A stretch of DNA of 64,000 bases, taken from positions 1,249 to 65,248 of the forward strand of contig NZ_LMQC01000021.1 in assembly GCF_001424485.1 (NCBI RefSeq), read 5' to 3'. Below are positions 25,173 through 33,647 of the stretch, in pieces. This DNA comes from Modestobacter sp. Leaf380 (GTDB lineage: Bacteria; Actinomycetota; Actinomycetes; Mycobacteriales; Geodermatophilaceae). How positions within the stretch are numbered: position 1 is the stretch's first letter; each line of letters begins with the position of its first letter. The notes beneath the pieces are model-generated. The model ran no database searches and was not told where the DNA came from. It was given only the letters and a program-made list of their open reading frames with translations. The position numbers and the translations under genes were made by a program.

Positions 25173-26387
25173 CTAGCTGCTTCGGTGCCCTCCTGTTGGG
25201 GAGTGCGTCCCTGGTGGGTTGGCCGCGGTGAGTACGGCCGTGAGGCTCTCTTGGATGTCACGGACGAACGCGTCCGGGACTTCGAGTGAGGGGAAGTGGC
25301 CCCCTGCGTCCTGCACCTGCCAGCGGACGATCTGTCGGTAACGTTTCTCCACCCAGGCCAGCGGCCACTTCTCGATGTCGTGGGGGTAGATGCTGATCGC
25401 GGTGGGGACTCCGACCCGCAGGTCAGGGTCGAGGGAGTTCCAGCTCTCCCAGTAGATGCGGGCCGCTGATGCCCCGCTGCGCGTCAGCCAGTACAGGGTG
25501 ACGTTGTCTAGCACGGCGTCGCGGGAGATCGTCTCGAACGGGCTGCCTTCGGTGTCGGTCCATTCGGCGAACTTGGCCAGGATCCAGGCCAGCAGCCCGA
25601 CGGGGGAGTCGACGAGTGAGTACCCGATGGTCTGCGGGCCGGTGGCCTGCTCCTTGCCGTAGCTGGTGCGGTGGGTTGCGAAGTCGTGGGATCCCGCCAC
25701 CCAGCTGAGTTCGACCTCGGTCAGTCCGTCGGTCGTCAGTCCGGGGGGAGCTGGTGCGAGCGTGGTGTGGATGCCCATGACCTGCTCGGGGAAGCGACCG
25801 CCGAGGATCGTGGTGATCACTCCGCCCCAGTCGCCGCCGGCGGCGGTAAACCTGTCGTAGCCGAGCCGTCTCATGAGCTCGACCCAGGCGGAGGCGATCT
25901 TCTCCGTTCCCCAGCCCGTGGTTGTCGGCTTGTCGCTGAACCCGAAACCGGGCAATGAGGGCACCACGAGGTGGAACGCGGGGACATCGGCGCTGCCGGG
26001 TTCGACCAGGTCGTCGAGGACGTCGAGGTACTCCACGATGCTGCCCGGCCAGCCGTGGGTGAGGACCAACGGAGTCGCATCTGCGCGCGAGGACCGACAG
26101 TGCAGGAAGTGGATCCCCAGCCCGTCGATGCACGTGCGGAACTGGCTGACACCATTAAGGCGGCGCTCGAACGTGCGCCAGTCGTACCCGGTGTGCCAGT
26201 AGTCAACGAGGTCGTCGAGGACGTCAAGGGGCACCCCTTGAGCCCACCGCGACCGGCCCGACACGTCCCCGCTGATTGTCTCGGGTTCCGGCAGTCGTGC
26301 TGAGGCCAACCGCGCGCGGAGATCGGCGAGGTCCACGTCCGGTGCCCGGAACGCGAAAGCTTCCACGTCGTCATCTGTTCGGCTCAT
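25173..26387 (-). CDS. Epoxide hydrolase (EHN-type alpha/beta hydrolase)
   Basis: 404 aa from ATG 26387. The N-terminal EHN domain (DVDLADLRARLASARLPEPE; WAQGVPLDVLDDLVDYWHTGYDWR) is typical of microsomal-type epoxide hydrolases. In the hydrolase fold, HGWPGS is the oxyanion loop, GGDWGG holds the nucleophile Asp, and AGGHFPSLE the catalytic His. The tyrosines that protonate the epoxide would lie in the cap region (QTIGYSLVDSP; IYPHDIEKWP). It opens epoxides to diols. It is monocistronic here and may serve detoxification or the oxidative catabolism encoded further left. Confidence 0.9.
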   Translation of the reverse strand: MSRTDDDVEAFAFRAPDVDLADLRARLASARLPEPETISGDVSGRSRWAQGVPLDVLDDLVDYWHTGYDWRTFERRLNGVSQFRTCIDGLGIHFLHCRSSRADATPLVLTHGWPGSIVEYLDVLDDLVEPGSADVPAFHLVVPSLPGFGFSDKPTTTGWGTEKIASAWVELMRRLGYDRFTAAGGDWGGVITTILGGRFPEQVMGIHTTLAPAPPGLTTDGLTEVELSWVAGSHDFATHRTSYGKEQATGPQTIGYSLVDSPVGLLAWILAKFAEWTDTEGSPFETISRDAVLDNVTLYWLTRSGASAARIYWESWNSLDPDLRVGVPTAISIYPHDIEKWPLAWVEKRYRQIVRWQVQDAGGHFPSLEVPDAFVRDIQESLTAVLTAANPPGTHSPTGGHRSS

Positions 26388-26667
26388 CTGTCCACCCACA
26401 CCGAGCAAGACTGGCACGGCGAGACTGCGACACGCATCGGTGCCGTGCTCAGCCAAAGATCGTCCCGACTGGGCGGCTCACAAGTCCCCGTTTGTGAACC
26501 GCTGGACTGCCGTTCGATCCGTCGCTCGAACCCGCAGCTCGAGACCGGGGAAGGGTGACCGAAACCCGTTCCGGAAACAACGGACCACGACCCCGCCCTT
26601 CGGAGGTTGTGAATCAACAGCGGAATGGCGGCGGCCTTACAGGGTCACGAGACCAGCAAGAGATTTT

Positions 26668-26677
26668 TGTGTACACA
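26668..26677 (+). promoter_or_regulatory. Putative operator of the toxin-antitoxin operon
   Basis: TGTGTACACA is a perfect 10-bp palindrome 29 bp before the antitoxin ATG. Its core TGTACA is the hexamer known for YefM-YoeB autoregulation in E. coli, and this antitoxin belongs to the Phd/YefM family. Confidence 0.6.
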
Positions 26678-26705
26678 GTTGCAAATGCAGCGTAAGATCG
26701 TCTGT

Positions 26706-26969
26706 ATGGACACCATCTCAGGTGAGGTCACCACCCGCGAGCTGCGCGGTCAGCTCTCCGACGTGTTGGGTCGTGCGATGTACGGCGGGGAGCGCATCGG
26801 GGTGACCCGCAACGGCAAGTTGGCCGCTGTGGTGGTCGGGGTCGCCGACCTGGAAGCCCTGGAGGCGCTGGAGATGTCTCAGGACGTAGCTGCCTACCGG
26901 GCGGCCAAGGCCGCCGACGACGGGGAGCGGGTGTCGTTGGCCGAGGTGCGTGACGAGCTCGCTGGGTGA
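26706..26969 (+). CDS. Phd/YefM-family antitoxin
   Basis: 87 aa. The N-terminal DNA-binding unit TTRELRGQLSDVLGRAMYGGERIGVTRNGKLAAVVVGVADLEALEAL is diagnostic of the family. The C-terminal tail (YRAAKAADDGERVSLAEVRDELAG) is charged and flexible, as expected for wrapping a toxin. It overlaps the toxin start by 4 bp (GTGA). It should neutralise the toxin and repress the operon through the TGTACA palindrome upstream. Confidence 0.92.
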   Translation: MDTISGEVTTRELRGQLSDVLGRAMYGGERIGVTRNGKLAAVVVGVADLEALEALEMSQDVAAYRAAKAADDGERVSLAEVRDELAG

Positions 26970-27226
26970 CGTACTCCGTCGAGTTCACCACCGCGGCTGC
27001 GCGGCAGCTGCGCAAGCTCGACCGCCCCGTGCGCGTCCGGCTCATCGCTGCCATCGGTGACCTGGCCGAGGACCCGCGTCCGGTGGGAGCGACCAAGCTG
27101 GTGGGGGAGCAGACCGCCTGGCGCATCCGGGTGGGGGACCATCGCGTGATCTACGACGTCCTCGACGAGGCGCTGGTCGTGACCGTCGTCCGTGCCGGAC
27201 ACCGCCGGGAGGTCTACGACCACTGA
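26966..27226 (+). CDS. RelE/ParE-family toxin
   Basis: 86 aa. YSVEFTTAAARQLRKLDRPVRVRLIAAIGDLAEDPRP begins the RelE fold; the core strands LVGEQTAWRIRVGDHRVIYDV and a C-terminal VVRAGHRREVY carry the basic residues of RelE-type mRNA endonucleases. Translationally coupled to the antitoxin. It lies about 150 bp from the tRNA-Pro scar, fitting a role in keeping an integrated element. Confidence 0.92.
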   Translation: MTYSVEFTTAAARQLRKLDRPVRVRLIAAIGDLAEDPRPVGATKLVGEQTAWRIRVGDHRVIYDVLDEALVVTVVRAGHRREVYDH

Positions 27227-27377
27227 CCCGGCGCCTCCCGTCGTGGCCGAGTACAGCAACCGGTACGGCAACGCAGTCCGGACGACCCCGCACAGCGACG
27301 GACGGCCTCGGACGCCGTCACCGCCGGACCTGCGAGAACACGACGTGCGCGGACGGCGCTGGACCCCACGCTGCGGG

Positions 27378-27419
27378 CTGGGGTCAAGGTGTCGCAGGTT
27401 CAGATCCCGTCAGCCCGAC
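27378..27419 (+). other. 3' fragment of a tRNA-Pro gene (attachment-site scar)
   Basis: From the anticodon loop (CTGGGG) on, the sequence reads as the second half of an actinobacterial tRNA-Pro: TCAAG stem arm, variable loop, T-arm GCAGGTTCAGATCCCGT and acceptor strand CAGCCCG plus A73. No CGGGCTG 5' acceptor strand, D-arm or 5' anticodon stem lies upstream, so it is not a complete tRNA. Integrative elements that use tRNA 3' ends leave such copies at the far junction. The orientation places the element to the left. Confidence 0.65.
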
Positions 27420-27437
27420 GGGGGAGTTGCAGGCCAG

Positions 27438-27468
27438 AAGCGGGCCGTCCTCATCGGGCGGCCCGCTT
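27438..27468 (+). terminator. Rho-independent-type hairpin after the tRNA fragment
   Basis: AAGCGGGCCG pairs perfectly with CGGCCCGCTT over an 11-nt loop, 18 bp past the tRNA fragment. It is the expected terminator of the original tRNA-Pro gene, so the downstream side is probably the native chromosome. Confidence 0.75.
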
Positions 27469-27724
27469 CGTGCGTGTGTGCAGCAATGGGCGCGGCGGGC
27501 CCCGACACCGTCGGCACCCACGAGGGCCACCCGGACCGTCACGGCACTGCTCCGCGACGAGGAGCAGGCAGGGAGATCGGTGGGCCTGCCGATGCCCGAC
27601 CGGGTCCTGCTCGGTTCGATCGGGGAGAGCCCCCGGACGCGGTGGGGCGGGCCCTCGGCGGAGGAGGCACCGTGCAGGCAGTGGGCGACGACGGGCGACG
27701 ACCAGCCCACGCGGACCGGTGCCG

Positions 27725-28405
27725 GTGAGCGCCGGCGGGCGCGGGGCATCCGGCTGGAGCGCGCCGTGCCAGTCCATCCTGTCCCGGCGTCGGGTGCTCA
27801 TCTGCCTGGCCGGCGGCGTCCTCGTCGGGATGGGTGTCGCCCTGGTCGGGGCGGCCGACGTCGCGGTCCTCGCCGGGTGGACGGTCGCTGCGGCCGCCCT
27901 GCTCGTGTGGGTGTGGCGGATCAGCTGGCGCCGCAACCCGGAGCAGACCCGGTTGTTGGCCGAGGAGGAGGGACGGACCCACGCCACGGACACCGCCGTC
28001 CTCGGCGCCGCGGTCGTCAGCCTGGGGGCGGTCGTGGAGACGCTGGTCCGGTCCAGGTCCATGGACCCCGTCGGCATGGTCGCCGTCGTCCTCGGCCTGC
28101 TGGTGGTGATCCTGTCCTGGGCGCTGGTGAACACGGTGTTCGCGCTGAAGTACGCACGCTGGTTCTACGCCGCGGGTCGCGACGGCGGCATCGACTCCGG
28201 TCAGCCCGATCCGCCCGCGCTGAGCGACTTCGTCTACCTCGCGTTCACGGTGGGCATGAGCTCGGCGGTCTCCGACACCCGGCTCGTGGCCACCCGGGTC
28301 CGCAAGCTCACTCTCGGGCACGCCCTGCTGTCCCATCTGTTCGGCACGGTCGTCGTGGCGGTCGCCGTGAACCTGGTGACGAACCTCGGCCAGCCCGGTC
28401 AGTGA
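27725..28405 (+). CDS. DUF1345 membrane protein (copy 1)
   Basis: 226 aa from GTG 27725, chosen to match the paralogue at 32926 (224 aa). Four to five hydrophobic segments; the shared core reads EEEGRTHATDTAVLGAAVVSLGAVV and ALKYARWFYAAGRDGGIDSGQPDPP, then SDFVYLAFTVGMSSAVSDT, all typical of DUF1345. Function unknown. The two copies flank the dehydrogenase/PfpI cassette. The 3' end overlaps the convergent LuxR-type gene by a few bases. Confidence 0.85.
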   Translation: MSAGGRGASGWSAPCQSILSRRRVLICLAGGVLVGMGVALVGAADVAVLAGWTVAAAALLVWVWRISWRRNPEQTRLLAEEEGRTHATDTAVLGAAVVSLGAVVETLVRSRSMDPVGMVAVVLGLLVVILSWALVNTVFALKYARWFYAAGRDGGIDSGQPDPPALSDFVYLAFTVGMSSAVSDTRLVATRVRKLTLGHALLSHLFGTVVVAVAVNLVTNLGQPGQ

Positions 28406-29267
28406 CGCCAGGACAGCTCCGGTCCGGGCGGGTGGCACCCGGCCGGCACGTACAGGCCGTACCGCTCGGCCCGGACGGCGGCCAGCGTCCGGGTCGGCGT
28501 GCCCAGCTTGAGCAGGATGTGCTCGACGTGGGTCGCCACGGTGCGCTCCGCCACGACGAGGGCCTCGGCGATCTCGGGGTTGCTCGCCCCGTCGACCAGG
28601 TACCCGAGCACCTCCAGCTCCCGGGGGGTCAGGGCGTCCAGGTCCCCGGCGGGGGAGATCAGCAGGACGGTGGTCGGTGGTCCGCCGCGGGCGCCCCGGT
28701 GTCCAGCGCGGTGACCCGCACGTGACCGAGCGCGGCACCCCGGGCGCCGGTGGGCCACAGGAAGGAGGTGCCCAGGCGGCAGACCCCGATCCGCTCGGAC
28801 GCGGCGGCCGCCACGGGTGATCCGGCATGCAGCAGCGGGTGGGGTTCCAGTCCCGGGATCTCGAGGCAGCCGCCGTCGGGTGCGAGGACGGCGCCGGCGA
28901 CGACGTCGGGGACGCGCCGGACGGCGTCGAGCACGGCGCGCATCGGGTCGACCTCCTCGGCCAGCAGGGGGAGCACCTGCCCGAGCAGCTGCCACCTCCC
29001 CGGGCCCGGTGGCCGTCCGTCCCGGGCCCGCAGCAGCAGGTGGCCGACCTCGCGGCCATCGCCGGTCACCAGCGGGACCCGGGTCGGTTCGTCGTCCCGG
29101 GGGGATCGGTCGTCGGTGCAGCGGTGGCCCGGGGGGACCTGGGCCACCCGTGCGGTGTGGGCGGGCAGGAGGTGCTGCAGGAGCGCGAGCACCGACTGCA
29201 GGCGTCCCGACCCCGCGCCTGGCGGGTCCGGGGGGAGCGGGTCCGGGGGGAGCGGGTCCAGGTGCAC
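28399..29267 (-). pseudogene. LuxR-type regulator interrupted by a frameshift
   Basis: From GTG 29267 the frame encodes a sensor-like region (LQSVLALLQHLLPAHTARVAQV; GHVRVTALDTGAPA) and then stops at 28659. The correct continuation is in another frame from about 28690: TTVLLISPAGDLDALTPRELEVLGYL and EIAEALVVAERTVATHVEHILLKLG, a complete LuxR HTH ending at 28399. The switch lies in a GC-rich run, so a one-base indel (real or sequencing) separates sensor and DNA-binding domains. If real, no functional regulator is made. Confidence 0.65.
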
Positions 29268-29526
29268 GACGGCCTCCGGCGGCCCAGGGCCGCAGGTCGG
29301 GTCGGGGCCGCGACTTCTTGACGGCCAGGAGCGCAGACCGGACTCCGGCGGACGTCCCCGCTGCCCGGCGCCCGTGCTCCGTGCCGAGCCTCCCCGACCG
29401 GGCCGAGCTCCTCAACCCGGGGAGCCCGCCGACGGATCGGCAGGTCTGCCGATGCCGGGGCCACCCGGTCCCCGCTTCGATCGGTGTGGACCCACACCCG
29501 GTGGGTCGGTCCCCGGAGGAGGCATC

Positions 29527-30681
29527 GTGAAGGCAGTGGTCTACGACGGACCGCGGCAGGTGAGCGTCAAGGACGTACCCGACGCCCGGATCGAGCGGGA
29601 GACGGACGTGCTGGTGCGGGTCACCTCGGCGAACATCTGCGGCTCGGACCTGCACATGTACGAGGGCCGCACCGACTTCGAGACCGGTCGCTGGTTCGGG
29701 CACGAGAACCTGGGCCAGGTCGTGGCAGTCGGCAACGGGGTGGACCAGGTGCGGGTCGGCGACTGGGTCGTCCTGCCGTTCAACATCGCCTGCGGGCACT
29801 GCAAGAACTGCGAGCGGCAGCTCACCAACTACTGCCTCACCGCCCAGCCGGAGCCGAGCATGGCCGGTGCCGCCTACGGGTTCGCCGACATGGGCCCCTA
29901 CGGCGGCGGCCAGGCCGAGCTGCTGCGCGTGCCGTGGGGTGACTTCAACTGCCTGCGGCTGGGGGAGGACGCCGAGGAACGGCAGACCGACTACGTGATG
30001 CTCGCCGACATCTTCCCGACCGGCTACCACGCCACCGAGCTGGCGGGCGTGCAGCCCGGCGACCAGACGGTGGTCTACGGCGCCGGTCCGGTCGGGCTGA
30101 TGGCCGCGCTGTCGGCGACCATCAAGGGCGCGAGCAAGGTCATGGTCGTCGACCGCAACCCCGACCGGCTGCGGCTGGCCGAGTCGATCGGCGCGATCGC
30201 CATCGACGACTCGGCGGTCGACCCGGTGCAGGCGGTCCTGGACCAGACCATGGGGCTGGGCGCGGACAACGGCTGCGAGTGCGTCGGCTACCAGGCGCAC
30301 GAGCCCGACGGGCAGGAGCAGGCGAGCCTGACCATGAACCGGCTCATCGCCTCGGTGCGGTTCACCGGGCGCATCGGGAACGTCGGCGTCTTCGTGCCGC
30401 AGGACCCGGGAGCCAGCGACGAGCTGGCCAAGCAGGGCAAGGTCGCCCTCGACTACGGGCTCTTCTGGTTCAAGGGCCAGCACATCGGCAGCGGCCAGGC
30501 GCCGGTCAAGAAGTACAACCGGCAGCTGCGCGACCTGATCGCCGCCGGCAAGGCCGAGCCGTCGTTCATCGTCAGCCATGAACTCCCCCTGGACCGGGCA
30601 CCGGAGGCCTACCAGCACTTCGACGCCCGCGACCAGGGGTGGACGAAGGTCGTGCTGCACCCCGCGATGGCGGGTGCCTGA
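29527..30681 (+). CDS. Zinc-dependent alcohol dehydrogenase (formaldehyde dehydrogenase-like)
   Basis: 384 aa; GTG 29527 with GGAGGA upstream. The catalytic zinc ligands are in ICGSDLHMYEG (Cys) and GHENLGQV (His-Glu); the structural zinc loop is CGHCKNCERQLTNYC. The NAD site is VVYGAGPVGLMAALSA. Insertions such as ECVGYQAHEPDGQEQ and LFWFKGQHIGSGQAPVKKY match the glutathione-independent formaldehyde dehydrogenase branch. First gene of a tight cassette with PfpI, a small unknown protein and a second dehydrogenase; an aldehyde-stress or detoxification role is plausible. Confidence 0.9.
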   Translation: MKAVVYDGPRQVSVKDVPDARIERETDVLVRVTSANICGSDLHMYEGRTDFETGRWFGHENLGQVVAVGNGVDQVRVGDWVVLPFNIACGHCKNCERQLTNYCLTAQPEPSMAGAAYGFADMGPYGGGQAELLRVPWGDFNCLRLGEDAEERQTDYVMLADIFPTGYHATELAGVQPGDQTVVYGAGPVGLMAALSATIKGASKVMVVDRNPDRLRLAESIGAIAIDDSAVDPVQAVLDQTMGLGADNGCECVGYQAHEPDGQEQASLTMNRLIASVRFTGRIGNVGVFVPQDPGASDELAKQGKVALDYGLFWFKGQHIGSGQAPVKKYNRQLRDLIAAGKAEPSFIVSHELPLDRAPEAYQHFDARDQGWTKVVLHPAMAGA

Positions 30682-30682
30682 C

Positions 30683-31258
30683 GTGGCCGGGGAGCTGAGC
30701 GGACGCCGGGTCGCCGTCCTGGCGGCCGACGGCGTCGAGCGGGTGGAGCTGGAGGAGCCACGCCGGGCACTCGAGGACGCCGGGGCACGCACCGACGTCC
30801 TGTCGATCACGACCGGTGAGATCCAGGCCCGTGACCACGACCTGACCGACGCCGGCACCTTCGGCGTCGACCGGCTCGTGGGTGCCGCCTCGGTCGAGGA
30901 CTACGACGCCCTGCTGCTGCCCGGGGGCACCGTCAACCCGGACAAGCTGCGGATGGACGCCGACGCGGTGCGCTTCGTCGGGGCCTTCGTCCGGACGGGG
31001 AAGCCGGTGGCCTCCATCTGCCACGGCCCCTGGACCCTGGCCGAGGCCGGCGTGGTCGACGGGCGGCGGCTGACCTCGTGGCCCAGCGTGCGCACCGACC
31101 TGCGCAATGCCGGCGCCGAGGTGGTGGACGAGGAGGTCGTGACCGACGGCAACCTCACCACCAGCCGGTCACCGGAGGACCTGCCGGCGTTCTGCGCGCG
31201 CATCGTGCAGGAGTTCGCGCGGGCCCCGCAGAGCACGGCCGCAGGAGGCCGGTCGTGA
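30683..31258 (+). CDS. PfpI/DJ-1 family protein (type 1 amidotransferase-like)
   Basis: 191 aa from GTG 30683, one base after the dehydrogenase stop. RRVAVLAADGVERVELEEPRRALEDAGA carries the conserved Glu; the nucleophile Cys sits in the elbow PVASICHGPWTLAEAG. YDALLLPGGTVNPDKLR is the usual mid segment. Family members are reported as deglycases, glyoxalase III-like enzymes or proteases (YhbO/PfpI). With two aldehyde/alcohol dehydrogenases around it, protection against reactive carbonyls is a reasonable inference. Confidence 0.9.
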   Translation: MAGELSGRRVAVLAADGVERVELEEPRRALEDAGARTDVLSITTGEIQARDHDLTDAGTFGVDRLVGAASVEDYDALLLPGGTVNPDKLRMDADAVRFVGAFVRTGKPVASICHGPWTLAEAGVVDGRRLTSWPSVRTDLRNAGAEVVDEEVVTDGNLTTSRSPEDLPAFCARIVQEFARAPQSTAAGGRS

Positions 31259-31737
31259 GCGCCCTCGGGACGGTGGCGTCCCTGGCGTCCAAGGCGGGCG
31301 GCACCGTCGTCCGGCAGGTCCGCTCTGCCCTCGGGCACGACGGGCCGGGCGCGGCGGGGCCCCCGGCGTCCGGGTGGCTGGCCGTCACGGTCTGCCGCGA
31401 GCCGGCGGAGGTCGACGCCGCGGCACTGCCGAGGTCGCTGGCCTCGTTCGGCGACGGCATCGAGACGCGGACGCGCCCGGCGCCGGGCGGCAAGGGCACC
31501 GAGCTGGCCGCGCGACTGACCCGGCGCCCGGCCGGGCGGTCCCCCGCCCCGGCGCGGCTGGCCGGCAGCGGTGCGCAGGGCGACCTGCGGGCCGCGCTGC
31601 GCGAGGCCAAGCAGCTGATCGAGGTGGGCGAGGTCCTCGCCGTGGACCCCACCCCCCACGGCGAGCGGAACGCCACGCCGGCCGGCGAGGCGCTGGAGGG
31701 CGCCACCCGACGGGCGCCGAGAGGAGGAGTGCTGTGA
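31255..31737 (+). CDS. Small conserved hypothetical protein (SRPBCC-like fragment?)
   Basis: 160 aa; GTG 31255 overlaps the PfpI stop and its own stop overlaps the next GTG, so it is a true cassette member. WLAVTVCREPAEVDAAALPRSLASFGDGIETRTRPAPGGKGTELAARL looks like part of an SRPBCC/cyclase fold. The C-terminal half LRAALREAKQLIEVGEVLAVDPTPHG is a conserved-looking motif I cannot name. Function unknown. An association with the carbonyl-stress enzymes is suggested only by position. Confidence 0.7.
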   Translation: MSALGTVASLASKAGGTVVRQVRSALGHDGPGAAGPPASGWLAVTVCREPAEVDAAALPRSLASFGDGIETRTRPAPGGKGTELAARLTRRPAGRSPAPARLAGSGAQGDLRAALREAKQLIEVGEVLAVDPTPHGERNATPAGEALEGATRRAPRGGVL

Positions 31738-32909
31738 AGGCGGTGACCTGGCGCGGCGTGAACGAGATCGGCGTGGAGGACGTCCCCGAGCCGACGATCC
31801 TCAACGACCACGACATCATCCTCGAGGTCGGGCTGTCGGTGACCTGCGGCTCTGACCTGCACCTGATGGGCGGCTACATCCCGGCGATGCGGTCCGGCGA
31901 CGTCCTCGGGCACGAGTTCATGGGCAGGGTCGCCGAGGTCGGCAAGGGGGTGACCAGGCACCGCGTCGGCGACCGCGTGGTGGTCGTGTCCTTCATCAGC
32001 TGCGGGCAGTGCTGGTACTGCCGGCAGGGGCTGTTCTCGCTGTGCGACAACGGCAACCCCAACCCGGGGATCACCGAGGCGCTGTGGGGCCAGGCCATCG
32101 GCGGCTGCTTCGGGTACTCGCACGCCCTCGGCGGCTACGCGGGCAGCCACGCCCGCTACATCCGGGTGCCCTACGCCGACCAGGGCGCGTTCACGATCCC
32201 GGACGGTGTGTCCGACGAGCGGGCGCTGTTCGCCTCGGACGCCGCCCCCACCGGCTGGACCGGTGCGGACCAGGCGGGGGTGCAGCCCGGCGACGGGGTA
32301 GCGGTGTGGGGCGCCGGCGGGGTGGGTCAGATGGCTGCCCGCAAGGCGATGCTCATGGGGGCCGAGCGGGTCGTGGTCATCGACCGCATCGACAACAGGC
32401 TGGGCATGGTCCGCACCCACATCGGCGCGGACACCCTGGACTACGAGCAGGTGGACGTCCCCGCCGAGCTGCGGGAGATGACCGGTGGCCGCGGACCGGA
32501 CGTCTGCATCGAGGCCGTGGGGATGGAGGCCCACGGCACCGGCCCGCAGTACCTGTACGACCAGGTCAAGCAGCAGCTGAGGTTGCAGTCGGACCGGCCG
32601 ACGGCCCTGCGGGAGGCCGTCTACGCCTGCCGCAAGGGGGGCACGGTCTTCGCCCTCGGCGTGTTCGGCGGTCTGGTGGACAAGTTCCCGATGGGCGCGA
32701 TGATGAACAAGGCGCTCACCCTGCGCGGGGCCCAGCAGCACGGGCACCGCTACGTGCCCGAGATCCTCGACCTGATGAGCCGCGACGAGGTGCGGACCGA
32801 GCACCTGGCCACCCACGTCCTGTCCCTGGACGACGGTCCGAAGGGCTACCGGATGTTCAAGGAGAAGGAGGACGGGTGCGTGCGCGCGGTGTTCCGTCCC
32901 GGCTCGTGA
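31734..32909 (+). CDS. Zinc-dependent alcohol dehydrogenase, second copy type
   Basis: 391 aa. Catalytic zinc ligands in TCGSDLHLMGG and GHEFMGRV; structural zinc loop SCGQCWYCRQGLFSLCD; NAD site VWGAGGVGQMAARKA. Insertions (TEALWGQAIGGCFGYSHALGGYAG) are typical of the longer formaldehyde-dehydrogenase-like ADHs. It differs clearly from the enzyme at 29527, so it is not a recent duplicate. GTG overlaps the stop of the small upstream gene. The DUF1345 copy 2 follows 16 bp later. Confidence 0.9.
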   Translation: MKAVTWRGVNEIGVEDVPEPTILNDHDIILEVGLSVTCGSDLHLMGGYIPAMRSGDVLGHEFMGRVAEVGKGVTRHRVGDRVVVVSFISCGQCWYCRQGLFSLCDNGNPNPGITEALWGQAIGGCFGYSHALGGYAGSHARYIRVPYADQGAFTIPDGVSDERALFASDAAPTGWTGADQAGVQPGDGVAVWGAGGVGQMAARKAMLMGAERVVVIDRIDNRLGMVRTHIGADTLDYEQVDVPAELREMTGGRGPDVCIEAVGMEAHGTGPQYLYDQVKQQLRLQSDRPTALREAVYACRKGGTVFALGVFGGLVDKFPMGAMMNKALTLRGAQQHGHRYVPEILDLMSRDEVRTEHLATHVLSLDDGPKGYRMFKEKEDGCVRAVFRPGS

Positions 32910-32925
32910 AGCACGGGGGACTCCC

Positions 32926-33600
32926 GTGAGCGCCGCCGGCTCGGCGGCCGGGGTCACCACGGATGGGCGCGGGACGATCCTGTCCTGGCGCCGTGTGCTC
33001 CTCAGCCTCGCCAGCGGGGTCGTCGCCGGCGGGCTCGTCGTGGTGGCCGGGATCCCCGAGCTGGCGGTCCTCCTCGGGTGGCTGGTGGCCGCCGGCGGGC
33101 TGCTCACCTGGGCCTGGCGGATCAGCTGGCCCTGCGACGCCGAGGGCACCCGGCGGCTGGCCGAGGAGGAGGGTCGCACCCGCGCCACCGACACCGCCGT
33201 GCTGGCCGCGGCGGTCGTGAGCCTCGCCGCCGTCGTCGAGGGGCTGGTCCGCTCCGGGTCCGGCGACGCCGTCGGGGTCGCGGTCGTCGTCCTGTGCGTG
33301 CTCGTGGTGATGGTGTCCTGGGCGCTGGTGACCACCGTCTTCGCCCTCAAGTACGCCCGCCGCTTCTACGCCGACGGGCCCGACGGCGGGATCGACTTCG
33401 GGCAGCGCGAACCGCCTGCCTACAGCGACTTCGCCTACCTGGCGTCGACGGTGGGCATGAGCTTCGCCGTCCCGGACACCCAGCTGGAGTCCCGGGTGAT
33501 CCGCAAGGTCGCGCTCGGCCACGCCCTGCTGTCCTACCTGTTCGGCACCGTGGTCGTCGCCGTGGCGGTCAACCTGGTCACCGACCTCGGCCAGGGGTGA
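32926..33600 (+). CDS. DUF1345 membrane protein (copy 2)
   Basis: 224 aa, GTG 32926. Closely similar to copy 1 at 27725: EEEGRTRATDTAVLAAAVVSL, ALKYARRFYADGPDGGIDFGQ and YSDFAYLASTVGMSFAVPDT line up residue for residue. Four to five membrane segments. It is last of the cassette ADH-PfpI-small protein-ADH, close enough for a single transcript. Function unknown. Confidence 0.88.
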   Translation: MSAAGSAAGVTTDGRGTILSWRRVLLSLASGVVAGGLVVVAGIPELAVLLGWLVAAGGLLTWAWRISWPCDAEGTRRLAEEEGRTRATDTAVLAAAVVSLAAVVEGLVRSGSGDAVGVAVVVLCVLVVMVSWALVTTVFALKYARRFYADGPDGGIDFGQREPPAYSDFAYLASTVGMSFAVPDTQLESRVIRKVALGHALLSYLFGTVVVAVAVNLVTDLGQG

Positions 33601-33647
33601 CGTGGCAGCGGCGCCGGCCGTGGTCCAGCATCGTGCGCCTGCCCCAG

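Noticed and set aside
27360-27420. Complete tRNA gene
   Set aside because: The 5' acceptor strand, D-arm and 5' anticodon stem are missing upstream; only the 3' half matches.
29225-29260. Tandem 15-bp repeat as a regulatory element
   Set aside because: It lies within the start of the LuxR reading frame and simply encodes a repeated Asp-Pro-Leu-Pro-Pro stretch.
28721-30858. Long minus-strand frame continuous with the LuxR HTH
   Set aside because: Only the part below about 28690 is LuxR-like; the rest is antisense to the zinc dehydrogenase and reflects the frame reached after the LuxR frameshift.
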